DNA of 62,845 bases, taken from the NCBI GenBank assembly GCA_017540815.1, contig JAFYAI010000012.1:1-62845 (forward strand), written 5' to 3'. Under the pieces are notes generated by a model. The model did no database searches and was not told the DNA's origin. It saw only the letters and a list, made by a program, of their open reading frames with translations. Positions 7,621 through 15,436 of the stretch are shown here, in pieces. The first letter of the stretch is position 1; the number at the start of each line of letters is the position of its first letter. A program made the translations under genes and the position numbers. Origin of the DNA: Spirochaetales bacterium. GTDB lineage: Bacteria; Spirochaetota; GWE2-31-10; MWDO01.

Positions 7621-9687
7621 TCACCAAATAAGCAACCCGATATGATATGCGGCGAATGCGAGCAGCAATGCCGTAATCGTGTAATATATCGATATGAGAG
7701 CAGTCCATTTAACCGAATGAATCTCCTGATATGTAGCAGCAAGTGCAACGATACACGGCATATTGAATGTCACTGCAATAATAAATGCAAGAGCCTCCGG
7801 CTTAGCAATATTTGCCAAAAGAAGCTCGTTAATGTTGGCAGCCACAGCCGCTCCGGATGTCGCAGCAATAACTGAACCTGACCCACTGTATAATGCACTT
7901 AGCACTCCGACAGCACCTTCTTTGCCAATCGATGATGCAATAAATGCGATAAACAGCTGCCATGGCATTCCGAAGAATTTGGTAACAGGCTCTATCAGCA
8001 TACCAAGCTTGGCAAGGAAACTCTCCTGTGCATCACCGCCGGAATAACTGATTAGCCAAAATACGAAGCATACTATAAGGATAACTTTAGTCACTCGGAA
8101 GAATGTGTCTTTAGTTCTGCCAAACACATATCTCATCAGGCTGCCCCATTTCGGTTTGTGATACGGCGGCAATTCCATTATCATTCCGTATCGATCCTCG
8201 GCTTTGACAAGTCCGCGACTGAAAATCTTACCTGTGATCCATATATGCAGCACCATTATCATTAGGATAACCGCTATAAGAAGCGGTGCCCACGCTCCGA
8301 AGAATGTCGTTGACAGCATTGGCACAATTGCCCAAGTCGCTCCGCAAGGCACTGCCCACGCAAGTGCGATTGTGAGAACTTTTTGTCCCCAGTTGTCGAT
8401 GACTCTTGCTCCTGCAGCTCCGCCCATTGTGCAGCCGAAACTTACGAGGAACGGCATAACCGACTTGCCTTGAAGCCCAAGTTTGCCCATTGTATTGTCG
8501 AAGACGAATGATATTCGAGCCATTATGCCGACTTCTTCAAGCAGTCCAAATACAAGAGTTACTCCGAATACGAAGCCAAGCATCTGGACAACGAACCCCA
8601 TTGACTGAATGATAACATCACAGATTATGCTTGATAAGAATGTCGGGCAATGAATAGCGGTCAATCCTGTCAGGACAGGTCCTTTTAATGCTCCTATGCC
8701 CATTCCGGCAGCCATCAGCGGCATAGCCGGTATGAATGAAGCAATCAGACCAATCAGCACTGTCAGCACAACTGCCGGCTTACCCCAAAACTTATGAGTA
8801 AAAATACGGTCAAGTTTGCCGATTGATTTCTTAACGTCAGCTTTATTAACGGCACCGTTTAGAATACCGTCAATCCAGGCAAACTTTGCACTGCCTGTGG
8901 CGATTGCTCCGCCAGACTGATTGGATAGCGACTCCACTCGGTTAAACCGATCAAGACTAAGAGTATTTTTAAGCGAATCAAGAACAACTTTGTCTTTCTC
9001 CATTGCTTTGATCGCCAGCCACATCGGCGTATAGCCGTGTCTGTCATTCTCGGAAAGAATCTCAACTATCTCATTATAACCGCTTATATTTTTATATTCA
9101 TTTTCAAGAGTGGACACATTCAGATACGGCTTGTCACGCAAGGCACACTCCAGCGTCTCATAGAATGTATCATAAGATTTAGTATCAGGTGCAGAGAATA
9201 GCATAACAGGCACACCGAGTTTCGCTTCGATTGTCTGCGGATTGATTTGCTTGCCCTGTTGTCTCGCAACATCTGCCATATTGAGAACAAGGAAACAAGG
9301 CACATTTATACCGGCATAATCTGCCAGCATAAAAAGGCTTCGTTCCAACTGAGAACTGTCCGCCAAAATGCAGACAATATCAGCCTCATCTGATGTAATA
9401 AAATCTCTTGTGATTACTTCTTCGTCGGAGTTAGCCGACATACTGTATGAACCGGGCAAATCCGCAATAGTATAACTTTTGCCGTTATGTGTAAAAGTTC
9501 CTGTCTTCTGCTCGACAGTCTTGCCCGGCCAGTTGCCGACATGCTGATGCAAGCCGGTCAGAGCATTGAATAATGTTGACTTGCCGGAATTTGGCTGACC
9601 TAACAGTGCAATCGTCGCAGCATTTTTGTCAGCCGAGTTTTTTCGTCCTTTTTCGGATTTATTATCACAATATTCACAACCGCTCAT
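7621..9687 (-). CDS. feoB: ferrous iron transport protein B (FeoB)
   Basis: 688 residues. After a short Cys-containing N-terminus, the G domain (about 25-190) has G1 LLGQPNSGKSTLFNAL, the switch region GNWPGKTVEQKTG, G3 IADLPGSYSM and G4 VLNMAD. A helical GDI-like spacer follows, then the membrane domain from about residue 315 with the two Gate motifs (PFLVSFGCTMGGAAGARV and FIASSIGKEGAVGVL). It imports Fe(II) through the inner membrane. ATG overlaps the feoA stop (9684-9687). The protein is complete and of normal length for the shorter FeoB type. Confidence 0.97.
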   Translation of the reverse strand: MSGCEYCDNKSEKGRKNSADKNAATIALLGQPNSGKSTLFNALTGLHQHVGNWPGKTVEQKTGTFTHNGKSYTIADLPGSYSMSANSDEEVITRDFITSDEADIVCILADSSQLERSLFMLADYAGINVPCFLVLNMADVARQQGKQINPQTIEAKLGVPVMLFSAPDTKSYDTFYETLECALRDKPYLNVSTLENEYKNISGYNEIVEILSENDRHGYTPMWLAIKAMEKDKVVLDSLKNTLSLDRFNRVESLSNQSGGAIATGSAKFAWIDGILNGAVNKADVKKSIGKLDRIFTHKFWGKPAVVLTVLIGLIASFIPAMPLMAAGMGIGALKGPVLTGLTAIHCPTFLSSIICDVIIQSMGFVVQMLGFVFGVTLVFGLLEEVGIMARISFVFDNTMGKLGLQGKSVMPFLVSFGCTMGGAAGARVIDNWGQKVLTIALAWAVPCGATWAIVPMLSTTFFGAWAPLLIAVILMIMVLHIWITGKIFSRGLVKAEDRYGMIMELPPYHKPKWGSLMRYVFGRTKDTFFRVTKVILIVCFVFWLISYSGGDAQESFLAKLGMLIEPVTKFFGMPWQLFIAFIASSIGKEGAVGVLSALYSGSGSVIAATSGAAVAANINELLLANIAKPEALAFIIAVTFNMPCIVALAATYQEIHSVKWTALISIYYTITALLLAFAAYHIGLLIW

Positions 9688-9911
9688 GCATTAATCTCCG
9701 ATACTCGAATATCTGCACATTCTCTGCGATTCACAGCAATCATTGTATCGCGTGAATACATCAGAACAGGTCGGTTTTTGTCATTCTTAATGACGGTAAC
9801 ACGGCAGCCCGGTGTAAGTCCAATCGAGGTAATCCTGCTTATAAATCTGGCATCTCCGTTTATGCCGCTTATAATAGCTTCGGTATTTGGTTTCAGATCA
9901 CTTAAACTCAT
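9684..9911 (-). CDS. feoA: ferrous iron transport protein A (FeoA)
   Basis: 75 residues with the SH3-like FeoA fold: MSLSDLKPNTEAIISGI, RFISRITSIGLTPGCRVTVI and a terminal region with IAVNRRECADIRV. FeoA binds FeoB and modulates its activity. ATG 9909-9911 with RBS AAGGA is used because it lies downstream of the promoter; longer readings run into promoter sequence. It is the first gene of the feo operon. Confidence 0.95.
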   Translation of the reverse strand: MSLSDLKPNTEAIISGINGDARFISRITSIGLTPGCRVTVIKNDKNRPVLMYSRDTMIAVNRRECADIRVSEINA

Positions 9912-9926
9912 AATGTGTCCTTGTTT

Positions 9927-9942
9927 GTTAGTCTTAACTAAC
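9927..9942. promoter_or_regulatory. DtxR-like iron box of the feo operon
   Basis: GTTAGTCTTAACTAAC, a 5-6-5 inverted repeat placed directly after the -10 box, where a repressor would block transcription. Two boxes with the same GTTAG-N6-CTAAC pattern stand before the flavodoxin gene (51703-51737). The half-site resembles the DtxR/IdeR consensus TTAGGTTAG. Confidence 0.7.
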
Positions 9943-9971
9943 ATTGTAACACTATTTAAGAATAAAGTCAA
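9943..9971 (-). promoter_or_regulatory. feo operon promoter
   Basis: Minus-strand TTGACT (9966-9971), 17-bp spacer, TACAAT (9943-9948). The operator follows at once. Confidence 0.83.
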
Positions 9972-9972
9972 T

Positions 9973-10013
9973 AAAAAACAGTGAGATTTTCTGTGTAATC
10001 CCACTGTTTTTTT
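9973..10013. terminator. terminator of the flavin reductase gene
   Basis: AAAAAACAGTG (9973-9983) pairs with CACTGTTTTTT (10002-10012) around an 18-base loop. On the minus strand it ends the flavin reductase gene and its T run leads straight into the feo -35 box. Confidence 0.72.
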
Positions 10014-10016
10014 GTT

Positions 10017-10574
10017 TCACATAAACTTTTTGCCGAGATTCCATGCCTTGCCGATGCTGTCACCGATGCTTCGGTAGCACAATTGTGCTCCGTCAAACAT
10101 GATCGGTTTGAGTTTGCCAAGATCTACTTTGCCGTCAGTCAGCACGCTGTCGTCGGCTTTCATCCCGACTATCTCTCCGACAATGCGAAGATCGCCAAAC
10201 TCATGCTGTATCTCTATCAGTTTACATTCGACAGCTACAGGCAGCTGATCGATTATGGGAGCGTTCACTTTATCCGACTTAGTGAATGTCCAGCCGCATC
10301 GTTCCATCTTATCCGGGACTTTATCCTGCGATACGATGCCAACATAATCGCACTCGGCAGCCTGCTCAACCGTTGCAAAACTGATCGTGGATGCCTTGGC
10401 TTTCTCAATGTTGTCAGTAGTGCGATGCTTGGACATACATATCGATACCTGATTGTCTCCGCACTGACCGCCCCATGCCGCATTCATAGCATTCGGCTTG
10501 CCGTTCTCATCATAGCTTGCCACGATAAACACCGGATACGGTGTCAAAAATGCTTTGTCAAATGATTGTTTCAT
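10017..10574 (-). CDS. flavin reductase family protein (flavoredoxin-like)
   Basis: 185 residues with an FMN-binding split-barrel: TPYPVFIVASYDENGKPNAM at the N-terminus, SICMSKHRTTDNIEKAKAST (the loop that contacts FMN phosphate) and ECDYVGIVSQDKVPDKMERC, then PVAVECKLIEI. Members pass electrons between ferredoxin/NAD(P)H and flavin. In anaerobes they often act with flavodoxins or Fe(III)-reducing systems, and the feo operon is next door. RBS AAGGAG is good. One CACAATTGTG lies near the 3' end. Confidence 0.88.
   Translation of the reverse strand: MKQSFDKAFLTPYPVFIVASYDENGKPNAMNAAWGGQCGDNQVSICMSKHRTTDNIEKAKASTISFATVEQAAECDYVGIVSQDKVPDKMERCGWTFTKSDKVNAPIIDQLPVAVECKLIEIQHEFGDLRIVGEIVGMKADDSVLTDGKVDLGKLKPIMFDGAQLCYRSIGDSIGKAWNLGKKFM
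10078..10087. repeat. CACAATTGTG palindrome (flavin reductase gene)
   Basis: Exact copy inside the flavin reductase gene, read as Gln-Leu-Cys. Confidence 0.9.
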
Positions 10575-10601
10575 TGATTACTCCTTATGATTTATTATTT
10601 A

Positions 10602-11036
10602 TTACTTATTTTTTTCTATCTCACCTGTCCATGTCATAATGCCGCCAAACTCCAGGATATTTGTATATCCGAGTTGAGCCAGTTTACCGGCAGCCTGCTT
10701 ACTTCGTCTGCCGCTGCGGCAATACACAAGTATCATCTGTGACCGGTCAGGCAGCTGAGTTAAGACATGCTCATCTATCGTCTCATTCGGGATGCAGATC
10801 GCTCCCGGAATATGTCCGCCGTTATACTCGCCCTGCGTGCGGACATCCAGAATGATATACCCGGTCTCCTCATTCATGATACGCTGTGCCTCATCCTGAG
10901 ATATTTGCCTGTATAACACTTCCTCATCAGCCGGTTTGGCATCATTATTGGGCTGCGGGATCACATTCTGTCTGTTACATCCGAATATAGCCACCGCAGC
11001 AACCGATACCATTACAATCCGTTTCCATAATTTCAT
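10602..11036 (-). CDS. rhodanese-domain lipoprotein
   Basis: 144 residues. The signal peptide ends in lipobox AIFGC (Cys 20). After a Pro/Asn-rich linker comes one rhodanese domain: GYIILDVRTQGEYNGGHIPG, ICIPNETI and the active-site loop VYCRSGRRSKQAAGKLAQLG with the catalytic Cys. It likely carries persulfide sulfur in the periplasm, anchored to a membrane; the acceptor is unknown. RBS AAGGAG is 7 bp before the ATG. It lies between dinG and the flavin reductase on the same strand and may be co-transcribed. Confidence 0.92.
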   Translation of the reverse strand: MKLWKRIVMVSVAAVAIFGCNRQNVIPQPNNDAKPADEEVLYRQISQDEAQRIMNEETGYIILDVRTQGEYNGGHIPGAICIPNETIDEHVLTQLPDRSQMILVYCRSGRRSKQAAGKLAQLGYTNILEFGGIMTWTGEIEKNK

Positions 11037-11046
11037 AAGTTACTCC

Positions 11047-13578
11047 TTATTTCTTGTTATGCCTGTCTTTCCCCTCATTCTCTTCAAAAAACTTCCCGAT
11101 CTCATCGCACAATTGTGGCAGACTGCCTGTCACGAATTGGCATCGCGGCAATGATCTGAAGAAAGTCCTGCCATAAGACTTATTCAATGCACGGGAGTCC
11201 AGCAAAGTCACGACTCCGTAATCATTCCTGCTCCGAATAAGCCGTCCGAATCCCTGCTTGAACCTGATAACCGCCGACGGCAGCGTATAATCCATAAAAG
11301 GATTAAGCCCTCGCCGTTCCATACTCTCGACTTTCGCCTGCTCCAGAGGATCACTCGGCATACGGAAAGGCAGCCGCGTGAGGATCACATACCTCAGCGT
11401 ATCTCCTGGAGCGTCCACTCCCTCCCAAAACGAGTCTGTTCCAAACAATGTAGAATGAATATCGTCTTTGAAAGTCGTCACTAATTTGCCGTTAGGCATC
11501 TGCCCCTGCTTCAATGCTCGGATGCCTTTGTCCTCCAGATAATCTGCCACGGCATCATAAGACTTGCCCAGCTGCGAATATGAAGTAAAAAGGACAAATG
11601 CCGATCCGCCGGTCTTGGCAATAGTCTGACGCAGAAACTCATTCAACTCATCGTTGTATGCAGACGAGTTCGGCTCCGGAATATGATCCGGCGAAATGAA
11701 AAGCACCTGTTTCATATAATCAAACGGCGACGGATAGATCTTCGCAGCGATAGCTTTATCTCTGACAAGCGACAAACCTGTCAGATTCTTGAAGTAATCA
11801 AACTTACTGTCCACAGACAATGTTGCCGATGTAAATACAATGCTGTCAAATACATCGTAGACTTTTTCTTTGAGGATCTTCGCCGTATCGATCGGAGCGG
11901 TATTAATAGTCCACAGCGGCGACTCATAATCACCGAACAGCTCAAACCACATCACATTGTCTTCGCAGTCCGAGTTAATGATCTTATTGATCACCTGCTG
12001 CATATTCTCAAGTTTGTTGAAATACGCCTTGAACATCTTGAAGTCTATATCATGCTTATCCTTAACACTGTCAGCAGCGATGTTAAATTTATCGATCAGC
12101 AGTTCCACAGACTTAGCGAAGTTCTCCAGATTGATATTGATCTGACCGATATTGCTGCGAACCTGCTCAATGAAAGTCGGATCTTCCCATTCTTCGGCTG
12201 TAATGCGGTGCTGATGACTGATCCGATTGCCACTGCGATACGGATTATCCGCCTTGATCATTCTGCCGATATACTCGTCGATCTCGTCAAATATCTCAAC
12301 CGAATTAGAATACAGCACTGTAAAATCAGGGATAATCTGATCATTGATAATATCTGCAAATTTATTGACAGCCGCAATCTTGCTCTTGCCAAACTTGTTA
12401 GCCATCTGAATGAGGAAGCCCTTGTTGCCACGCTGCTTAAACAGTCCGAGGAACTTATAAAATCCCCCCTTAGAGAACTGTCCTGCGAAGAACGAGCCTG
12501 CCGACTTGTCGATATTGTGAGCCTCATCGAAAATGATCTTGCGATACGGCGGCAGCAGAGAATTCTCATCAAGACCTGCACCCTCACTGCGTATCTGAAT
12601 GTCGGCAAAGAGCAGATGATGATTAAGTATAAGAATGTGAGCCTCAGTCGCTTTACGGCGAGCCATTTGGAGGAAGCAACTCTGAAAGAACTCACAATTG
12701 TGACCGAGACAAAAGTCCGGGTCTCCGCAGACACGCTCCCACACATCATTAGACGGTGTAAACTGCAGCTCGTCGATACATCCGGTCTCGGTATTCGCCG
12801 CCCAGTCCATCACATTCTGAGTCTCCTCATCATCGTCGAACATCAGTTCGCCCTGAATATTGAGCAGTTTCATCTTGCACAGGTAATTCTTACGGCCTTT
12901 GACAAGTGCTGCATTCAGCGGTGAGTTAAGCATCTTCTTGACCATTGGGATGTCTTTCTCAAATATCTGATGCTGCAGGGCGATCGTTGCAGTCGAGATC
13001 ACCACACGCTTGTCATTCTTCTCAGCCCATAAGAATGCCGGTATCAGATAAGCAAATGACTTACCGGTGCCTGTTCCTGCTTCCAAAATAGCGATGCTGT
13101 TATTATTGAATGCATCAGCCACATCGGCAGCCATATCCAGCTGCCCCTGACGAAACTCAAAATCGGACTTATGCTTGGACAGAATGCCGTCATTGGTAAA
13201 GTAAGCACGAATATCGTCAGCAGCAAGCGGTTTCTCTTTCGGAAGAACAACAGGCGGCACAACAGCCGTCAGATGCTCCGCATTATTATCGATAATGAAG
13301 AAACCTATCCCTTCGTTGGACATCCGTGCCGCATAACTCATATCAGCCTGCGACGGCTGTGTCACACCTGACGGGTGATTGTGCAGGATAGCATTGAACT
13401 GACGCGTTGCATACTCCGGAGCAAGCACCTCGTCACTCGTCCCGTAACAGATCGGCTCGACATCTATTATCGCTCCGTCATCGTCAAGATAACATCCGAA
13501 AAATATCTCATTATTGCCGTGCTCTGCGATCTCATCGCGTATCGCCTCGGCAACTTCTTCAACTATAAAATACTTGAT
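11047..13578 (-). CDS. JAMM domain-DinG helicase fusion, probable AUC start
   Basis: 843 residues if started at ATC 13576-13578. Residues 1-110 form a JAMM/RadC-like domain with NAILHNHPSGVTQPSQAD (H-x-H-P-S-G-x6-S-x-x-D) and an upstream Glu in NEIFFG. The rest is a DinG/XPD-type 5'-3' helicase: Walker A LEAGTGTGKSFAYLIP at about 165, four Fe-S cysteines (NYLCK, then CGDPDFCLGHNCEFFQSC), DEAH box IIFDEAHNIDKSAG, and C-terminal LFGTDSFWEGVDAPGD and QGFGRLIRSRND. AAGGAG (13585-13590) stands six bases before the ATC, and the promoter leaves no room for another start. The nearest alternative, GTG 13428, would delete half of the JAMM domain. It contains two CACAATTGTG copies. Confidence 0.88.
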   Translation of the reverse strand: MKYFIVEEVAEAIRDEIAEHGNNEIFFGCYLDDDGAIIDVEPICYGTSDEVLAPEYATRQFNAILHNHPSGVTQPSQADMSYAARMSNEGIGFFIIDNNAEHLTAVVPPVVLPKEKPLAADDIRAYFTNDGILSKHKSDFEFRQGQLDMAADVADAFNNNSIAILEAGTGTGKSFAYLIPAFLWAEKNDKRVVISTATIALQHQIFEKDIPMVKKMLNSPLNAALVKGRKNYLCKMKLLNIQGELMFDDDEETQNVMDWAANTETGCIDELQFTPSNDVWERVCGDPDFCLGHNCEFFQSCFLQMARRKATEAHILILNHHLLFADIQIRSEGAGLDENSLLPPYRKIIFDEAHNIDKSAGSFFAGQFSKGGFYKFLGLFKQRGNKGFLIQMANKFGKSKIAAVNKFADIINDQIIPDFTVLYSNSVEIFDEIDEYIGRMIKADNPYRSGNRISHQHRITAEEWEDPTFIEQVRSNIGQININLENFAKSVELLIDKFNIAADSVKDKHDIDFKMFKAYFNKLENMQQVINKIINSDCEDNVMWFELFGDYESPLWTINTAPIDTAKILKEKVYDVFDSIVFTSATLSVDSKFDYFKNLTGLSLVRDKAIAAKIYPSPFDYMKQVLFISPDHIPEPNSSAYNDELNEFLRQTIAKTGGSAFVLFTSYSQLGKSYDAVADYLEDKGIRALKQGQMPNGKLVTTFKDDIHSTLFGTDSFWEGVDAPGDTLRYVILTRLPFRMPSDPLEQAKVESMERRGLNPFMDYTLPSAVIRFKQGFGRLIRSRNDYGVVTLLDSRALNKSYGRTFFRSLPRCQFVTGSLPQLCDEIGKFFEENEGKDRHNKK
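11108..11117. repeat. CACAATTGTG palindrome (dinG, 3' part)
   Basis: Exact copy, read as Gln-Leu-Cys in the helicase C-terminus. Confidence 0.9.
12693..12702. repeat. CACAATTGTG palindrome (dinG, Fe-S region)
   Basis: Exact copy, read as His-Asn-Cys; it encodes one of the Fe-S cluster cysteines. Confidence 0.9.
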
Positions 13579-13600
13579 GGGAAACTCCTTATTTGCGAAT

Positions 13601-13629
13601 ATTATACACGAATTTTAGTTTTTTGTAAA
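13601..13629 (-). promoter_or_regulatory. promoter of the dinG-like gene
   Basis: Minus-strand TTTACA (13624-13629), 17 bp, TATAAT (13601-13606). The predicted start of the mRNA is about ten bases before the AAGGAG, which excludes an upstream start codon. Confidence 0.78.
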
Positions 13630-13631
13630 TT

Positions 13632-13682
13632 AAAATTTGGGTATAGCAGCCCGCCTACGGCGGGCTGCTATACCCAAATTTT
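13632..13682. repeat. 24-bp perfect hairpin with TAC loop
   Basis: Arms 13632-13655 and 13659-13682 are fully complementary, loop TAC, followed by T and A runs. It lies between divergent promoters, so it does not end either neighbour. It may insulate the lipoprotein gene. Confidence 0.8.
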
Positions 13683-13707
13683 TTTTGAAAAATTTTTGCT
13701 TTTAGTA

Positions 13708-13736
13708 TTGACAGATCAACTTTTTTTTTATAATAA
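13708..13736 (+). promoter_or_regulatory. promoter of the small lipoprotein gene
   Basis: TTGACA (13708-13713), 17 bp, TAATAA (13731-13736); a TATAAT with 15-bp spacing overlaps it. Confidence 0.65.
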
Positions 13737-13785
13737 GCGGACTTTTTTTAAAAAGTCAATAAATAATATTTTAGGAGTTTTTTTA

Positions 13786-14268
13786 ATGAAAAAAATTTAT
13801 AAAATTCTTTCAATCCTATTTTTGTTTTGTACATTTGCATGTACTACAGTTACAGTCGAACACAAATCCTTAACACGTCAACAAATAATTGAAGCACCAA
13901 ATGTGAATAAAGATGACTTATTTGTAAAAGCAAATACAACGGCTGTTGATGTATTCAATAATGCCGATGCAGTCATTCAATATAGCGACAAAGAAGCTGG
14001 TATTATAAAAGGGAAATTCATAACCGATATTGCTGTTTATGGAGGTACAACAAGAGCAGAAGTCACAATAACAATAGAAGTAAAAGATGAGAAAGTAAGA
14101 CTCTCATTCTCAGATGTTGATGCGTGGTATGTGAATATTTATGGACAAAAAGTTCCCGGAGAGCCAAATTTAAAACATCAATCTTCAAATTACAAAAAAC
14201 TATCAGCAATACTCGATGCTTTAGCAAATAGATTCACTGAAAAATTCAACGAAGATACTTCTTGGTAA
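13786..14268 (+). CDS. small secreted lipoprotein
   Basis: 160 residues from ATG 13786-13788 (RBS AGGAG). The signal peptide MKKIYKILSILFLFCTFAC ends in a lipobox with Cys 19. The mature part is a single alpha/beta domain with alternating strands (AGIIKGKFITDIAV, TRAEVTITIEVKDEKVRLSF) and a C-terminal helix, the layout of DUF4468-type TBP-like domains seen in anaerobe lipoproteins. The assignment to that family is a guess. The gene is more AT-rich than its neighbours and is enclosed by hairpins on both sides (13632-13682 and 14273-14301), which suggests an acquired single-gene unit. Confidence 0.78.
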   Translation: MKKIYKILSILFLFCTFACTTVTVEHKSLTRQQIIEAPNVNKDDLFVKANTTAVDVFNNADAVIQYSDKEAGIIKGKFITDIAVYGGTTRAEVTITIEVKDEKVRLSFSDVDAWYVNIYGQKVPGEPNLKHQSSNYKKLSAILDALANRFTEKFNEDTSW

Positions 14269-14272
14269 AAAA

Positions 14273-14301
14273 AACGAGGTTCTAAAGAACCTCGTTTTTT
14301 T
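14273..14301. terminator. bidirectional terminator, twin A
   Basis: AACGAGGTTC-TAAA-GAACCTCGTT with A and T runs, between the lipoprotein gene and hicB. Its core is nearly the same as the hairpin at 14574-14613. Confidence 0.9.
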
Positions 14302-14318
14302 TACCAAGTCAACTCTCT

Positions 14319-14507
14319 TCATGCGATAACCAACTCACCCACTTTCCGTATATATGGGATTTCGTCAGATACAATATCTTTATACAGGCTCATCAAATTT
14401 GTTTTCAGTTCCTCAAACGATAATCCTTGAGTTTCATAATCAGGGTATTCATTCAGGTAACCAAGAAAATAATCACCATCTCGCCAATAGGTAAACTGAT
14501 GTTTCAT
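14319..14507 (-). CDS. orphan HicB-like antitoxin
   Basis: 62 residues with the HicB partial RNase-H fold: QFTYWRDGDYFLGYLNEYPD followed by TQGLSFEELKTNLMSLYKDI. No HicA toxin is found on either side, so it is either an orphan regulator or part of a system lacking the usual partner. RBS AGGAG precedes the ATG. It stands between two near-identical terminators. Confidence 0.8.
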   Translation of the reverse strand: MKHQFTYWRDGDYFLGYLNEYPDYETQGLSFEELKTNLMSLYKDIVSDEIPYIRKVGELVIA

Positions 14508-14573
14508 AATACACTCCTAATACTATAAATATACATTCTAACTAAGAAAATGTCAAGAAAATTTTGAGAAAAA

Positions 14574-14613
14574 ACTAATAGCGAGGTCTAAAGACCTCGC
14601 TATTAGTTTTTTT
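14574..14613. terminator. bidirectional terminator, twin B
   Basis: A perfect 15-bp stem (14574-14588 and 14593-14607) with loop TAAA and T7. It lies upstream of hicB and of the divergent membrane protein gene, where no transcript needs to end. Its CGAGGTC-TAAA-GACCTCG core matches twin A. Confidence 0.88.
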
Positions 14614-14637
14614 TGATTGATTCCGATAATACTAACA

Positions 14638-15285
14638 ATGAAAGAAACAATAAGACGATACATACTTTTCATCATCAGCCTCTTCTTCTCCGGGCTGGGA
14701 GTGGCATTCACCAAGCACGGCGAGTTGGGTGTGTCTCCTGTGTCGTCAGTTGCCAATGTGATCAATTATAAATTCCCAAGCATATCACTCGGAACTTGTT
14801 TAATTCTGTGGAATGTGCTTCTGATACTCGGTCAGATTCTTATTCTAAGGAAGAAATTCAGATTAATTCAGTTATTGCAGCTGCCGCTGTCCGTCGTATT
14901 CGGTCTGTTCACCGATCTGGGTATGATAATAGTCGATAAGATCCCGATCAATTCTTATTTCACACAATTGTGCATGATATTCATCGGCATAACAATCCGC
15001 AGTTTCGGTGTAGCTCTCGCCGTCATCGCCAACGAGATACTCAACTCTGCCGAAGCATTCGTCAAAGCTATCTCCGATACGATCGGCAAGCCTTTCGGCA
15101 ATGTCAAAATTGTCTTTGATGTCAGCTGTGTCCTCATTGCCGTTGTGCTGTCGCTATTATTCTTCAATGGCACAATTGTGGGAACTCGGGAAGGCACATT
15201 CATTGCTGCATTCCTGACAGGAGAACTGGTTAAGATCTATACCGGGCTGCTGCAGAAACCGTTAGACAAGCTGCTGCGAAGCTGA
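14638..15285 (+). CDS. YczE/DUF6198-family membrane protein
   Basis: 215 residues, five or so membrane segments. The family marks are the first helix ILFIISLFFSGLGVAFTKHG, then GVSPVSSVANVINYKFPSIS, SLGTCLILWNVLLILGQILIL and the late GTREGTFIAAFLTGELVKIY. YczE/YyaS proteins are integral membrane proteins of unknown transport role. ATG 14638 follows a GATAAT box by seven bases with no Shine-Dalgarno, so translation may be leaderless, although the -35 is weak. It carries two copies of CACAATTGTG. Confidence 0.82.
   Translation: MKETIRRYILFIISLFFSGLGVAFTKHGELGVSPVSSVANVINYKFPSISLGTCLILWNVLLILGQILILRKKFRLIQLLQLPLSVVFGLFTDLGMIIVDKIPINSYFTQLCMIFIGITIRSFGVALAVIANEILNSAEAFVKAISDTIGKPFGNVKIVFDVSCVLIAVVLSLLFFNGTIVGTREGTFIAAFLTGELVKIYTGLLQKPLDKLLRS
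14963..14972. repeat. CACAATTGTG palindrome (yczE-like, first)
   Basis: Exact copy, read as Gln-Leu-Cys. Confidence 0.9.
15171..15180. repeat. CACAATTGTG palindrome (yczE-like, second)
   Basis: Exact copy, read as Thr-Ile-Val, in another frame from the copy 208 bp upstream. Confidence 0.9.
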
Positions 15286-15358
15286 TGCCAATATCATATA
15301 ATCTTCATCGGATGACTTCTCGGAACACATTTTTATATAACATCATATCACATCTGAC

Positions 15359-15387
15359 TTGACAAAATCAAAATATTATTATATCAT
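15359..15387 (+). promoter_or_regulatory. promoter of the ammonia-lyase gene
   Basis: TTGACA (15359-15364), 17 bp, TATCAT (15382-15387). The intergenic stretch 15286-15358 shows nothing else. Confidence 0.7.
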
Positions 15388-15436
15388 TTATTAGAAAATC
15401 AAATTACTATTAATGACAGTATCAAGGACTATAATC

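Noticed and set aside
9783-10004. Longer FeoA start at 10004
   Set aside because: It would place coding sequence over a perfect promoter and the iron box; ATG 9909-9911 has its own RBS.
11683-12924. Long plus-strand open frame opposite dinG (413 codons)
   Set aside because: No ribosome binding site or domain; the minus strand holds a complete helicase with all motifs, so this frame is a shadow.
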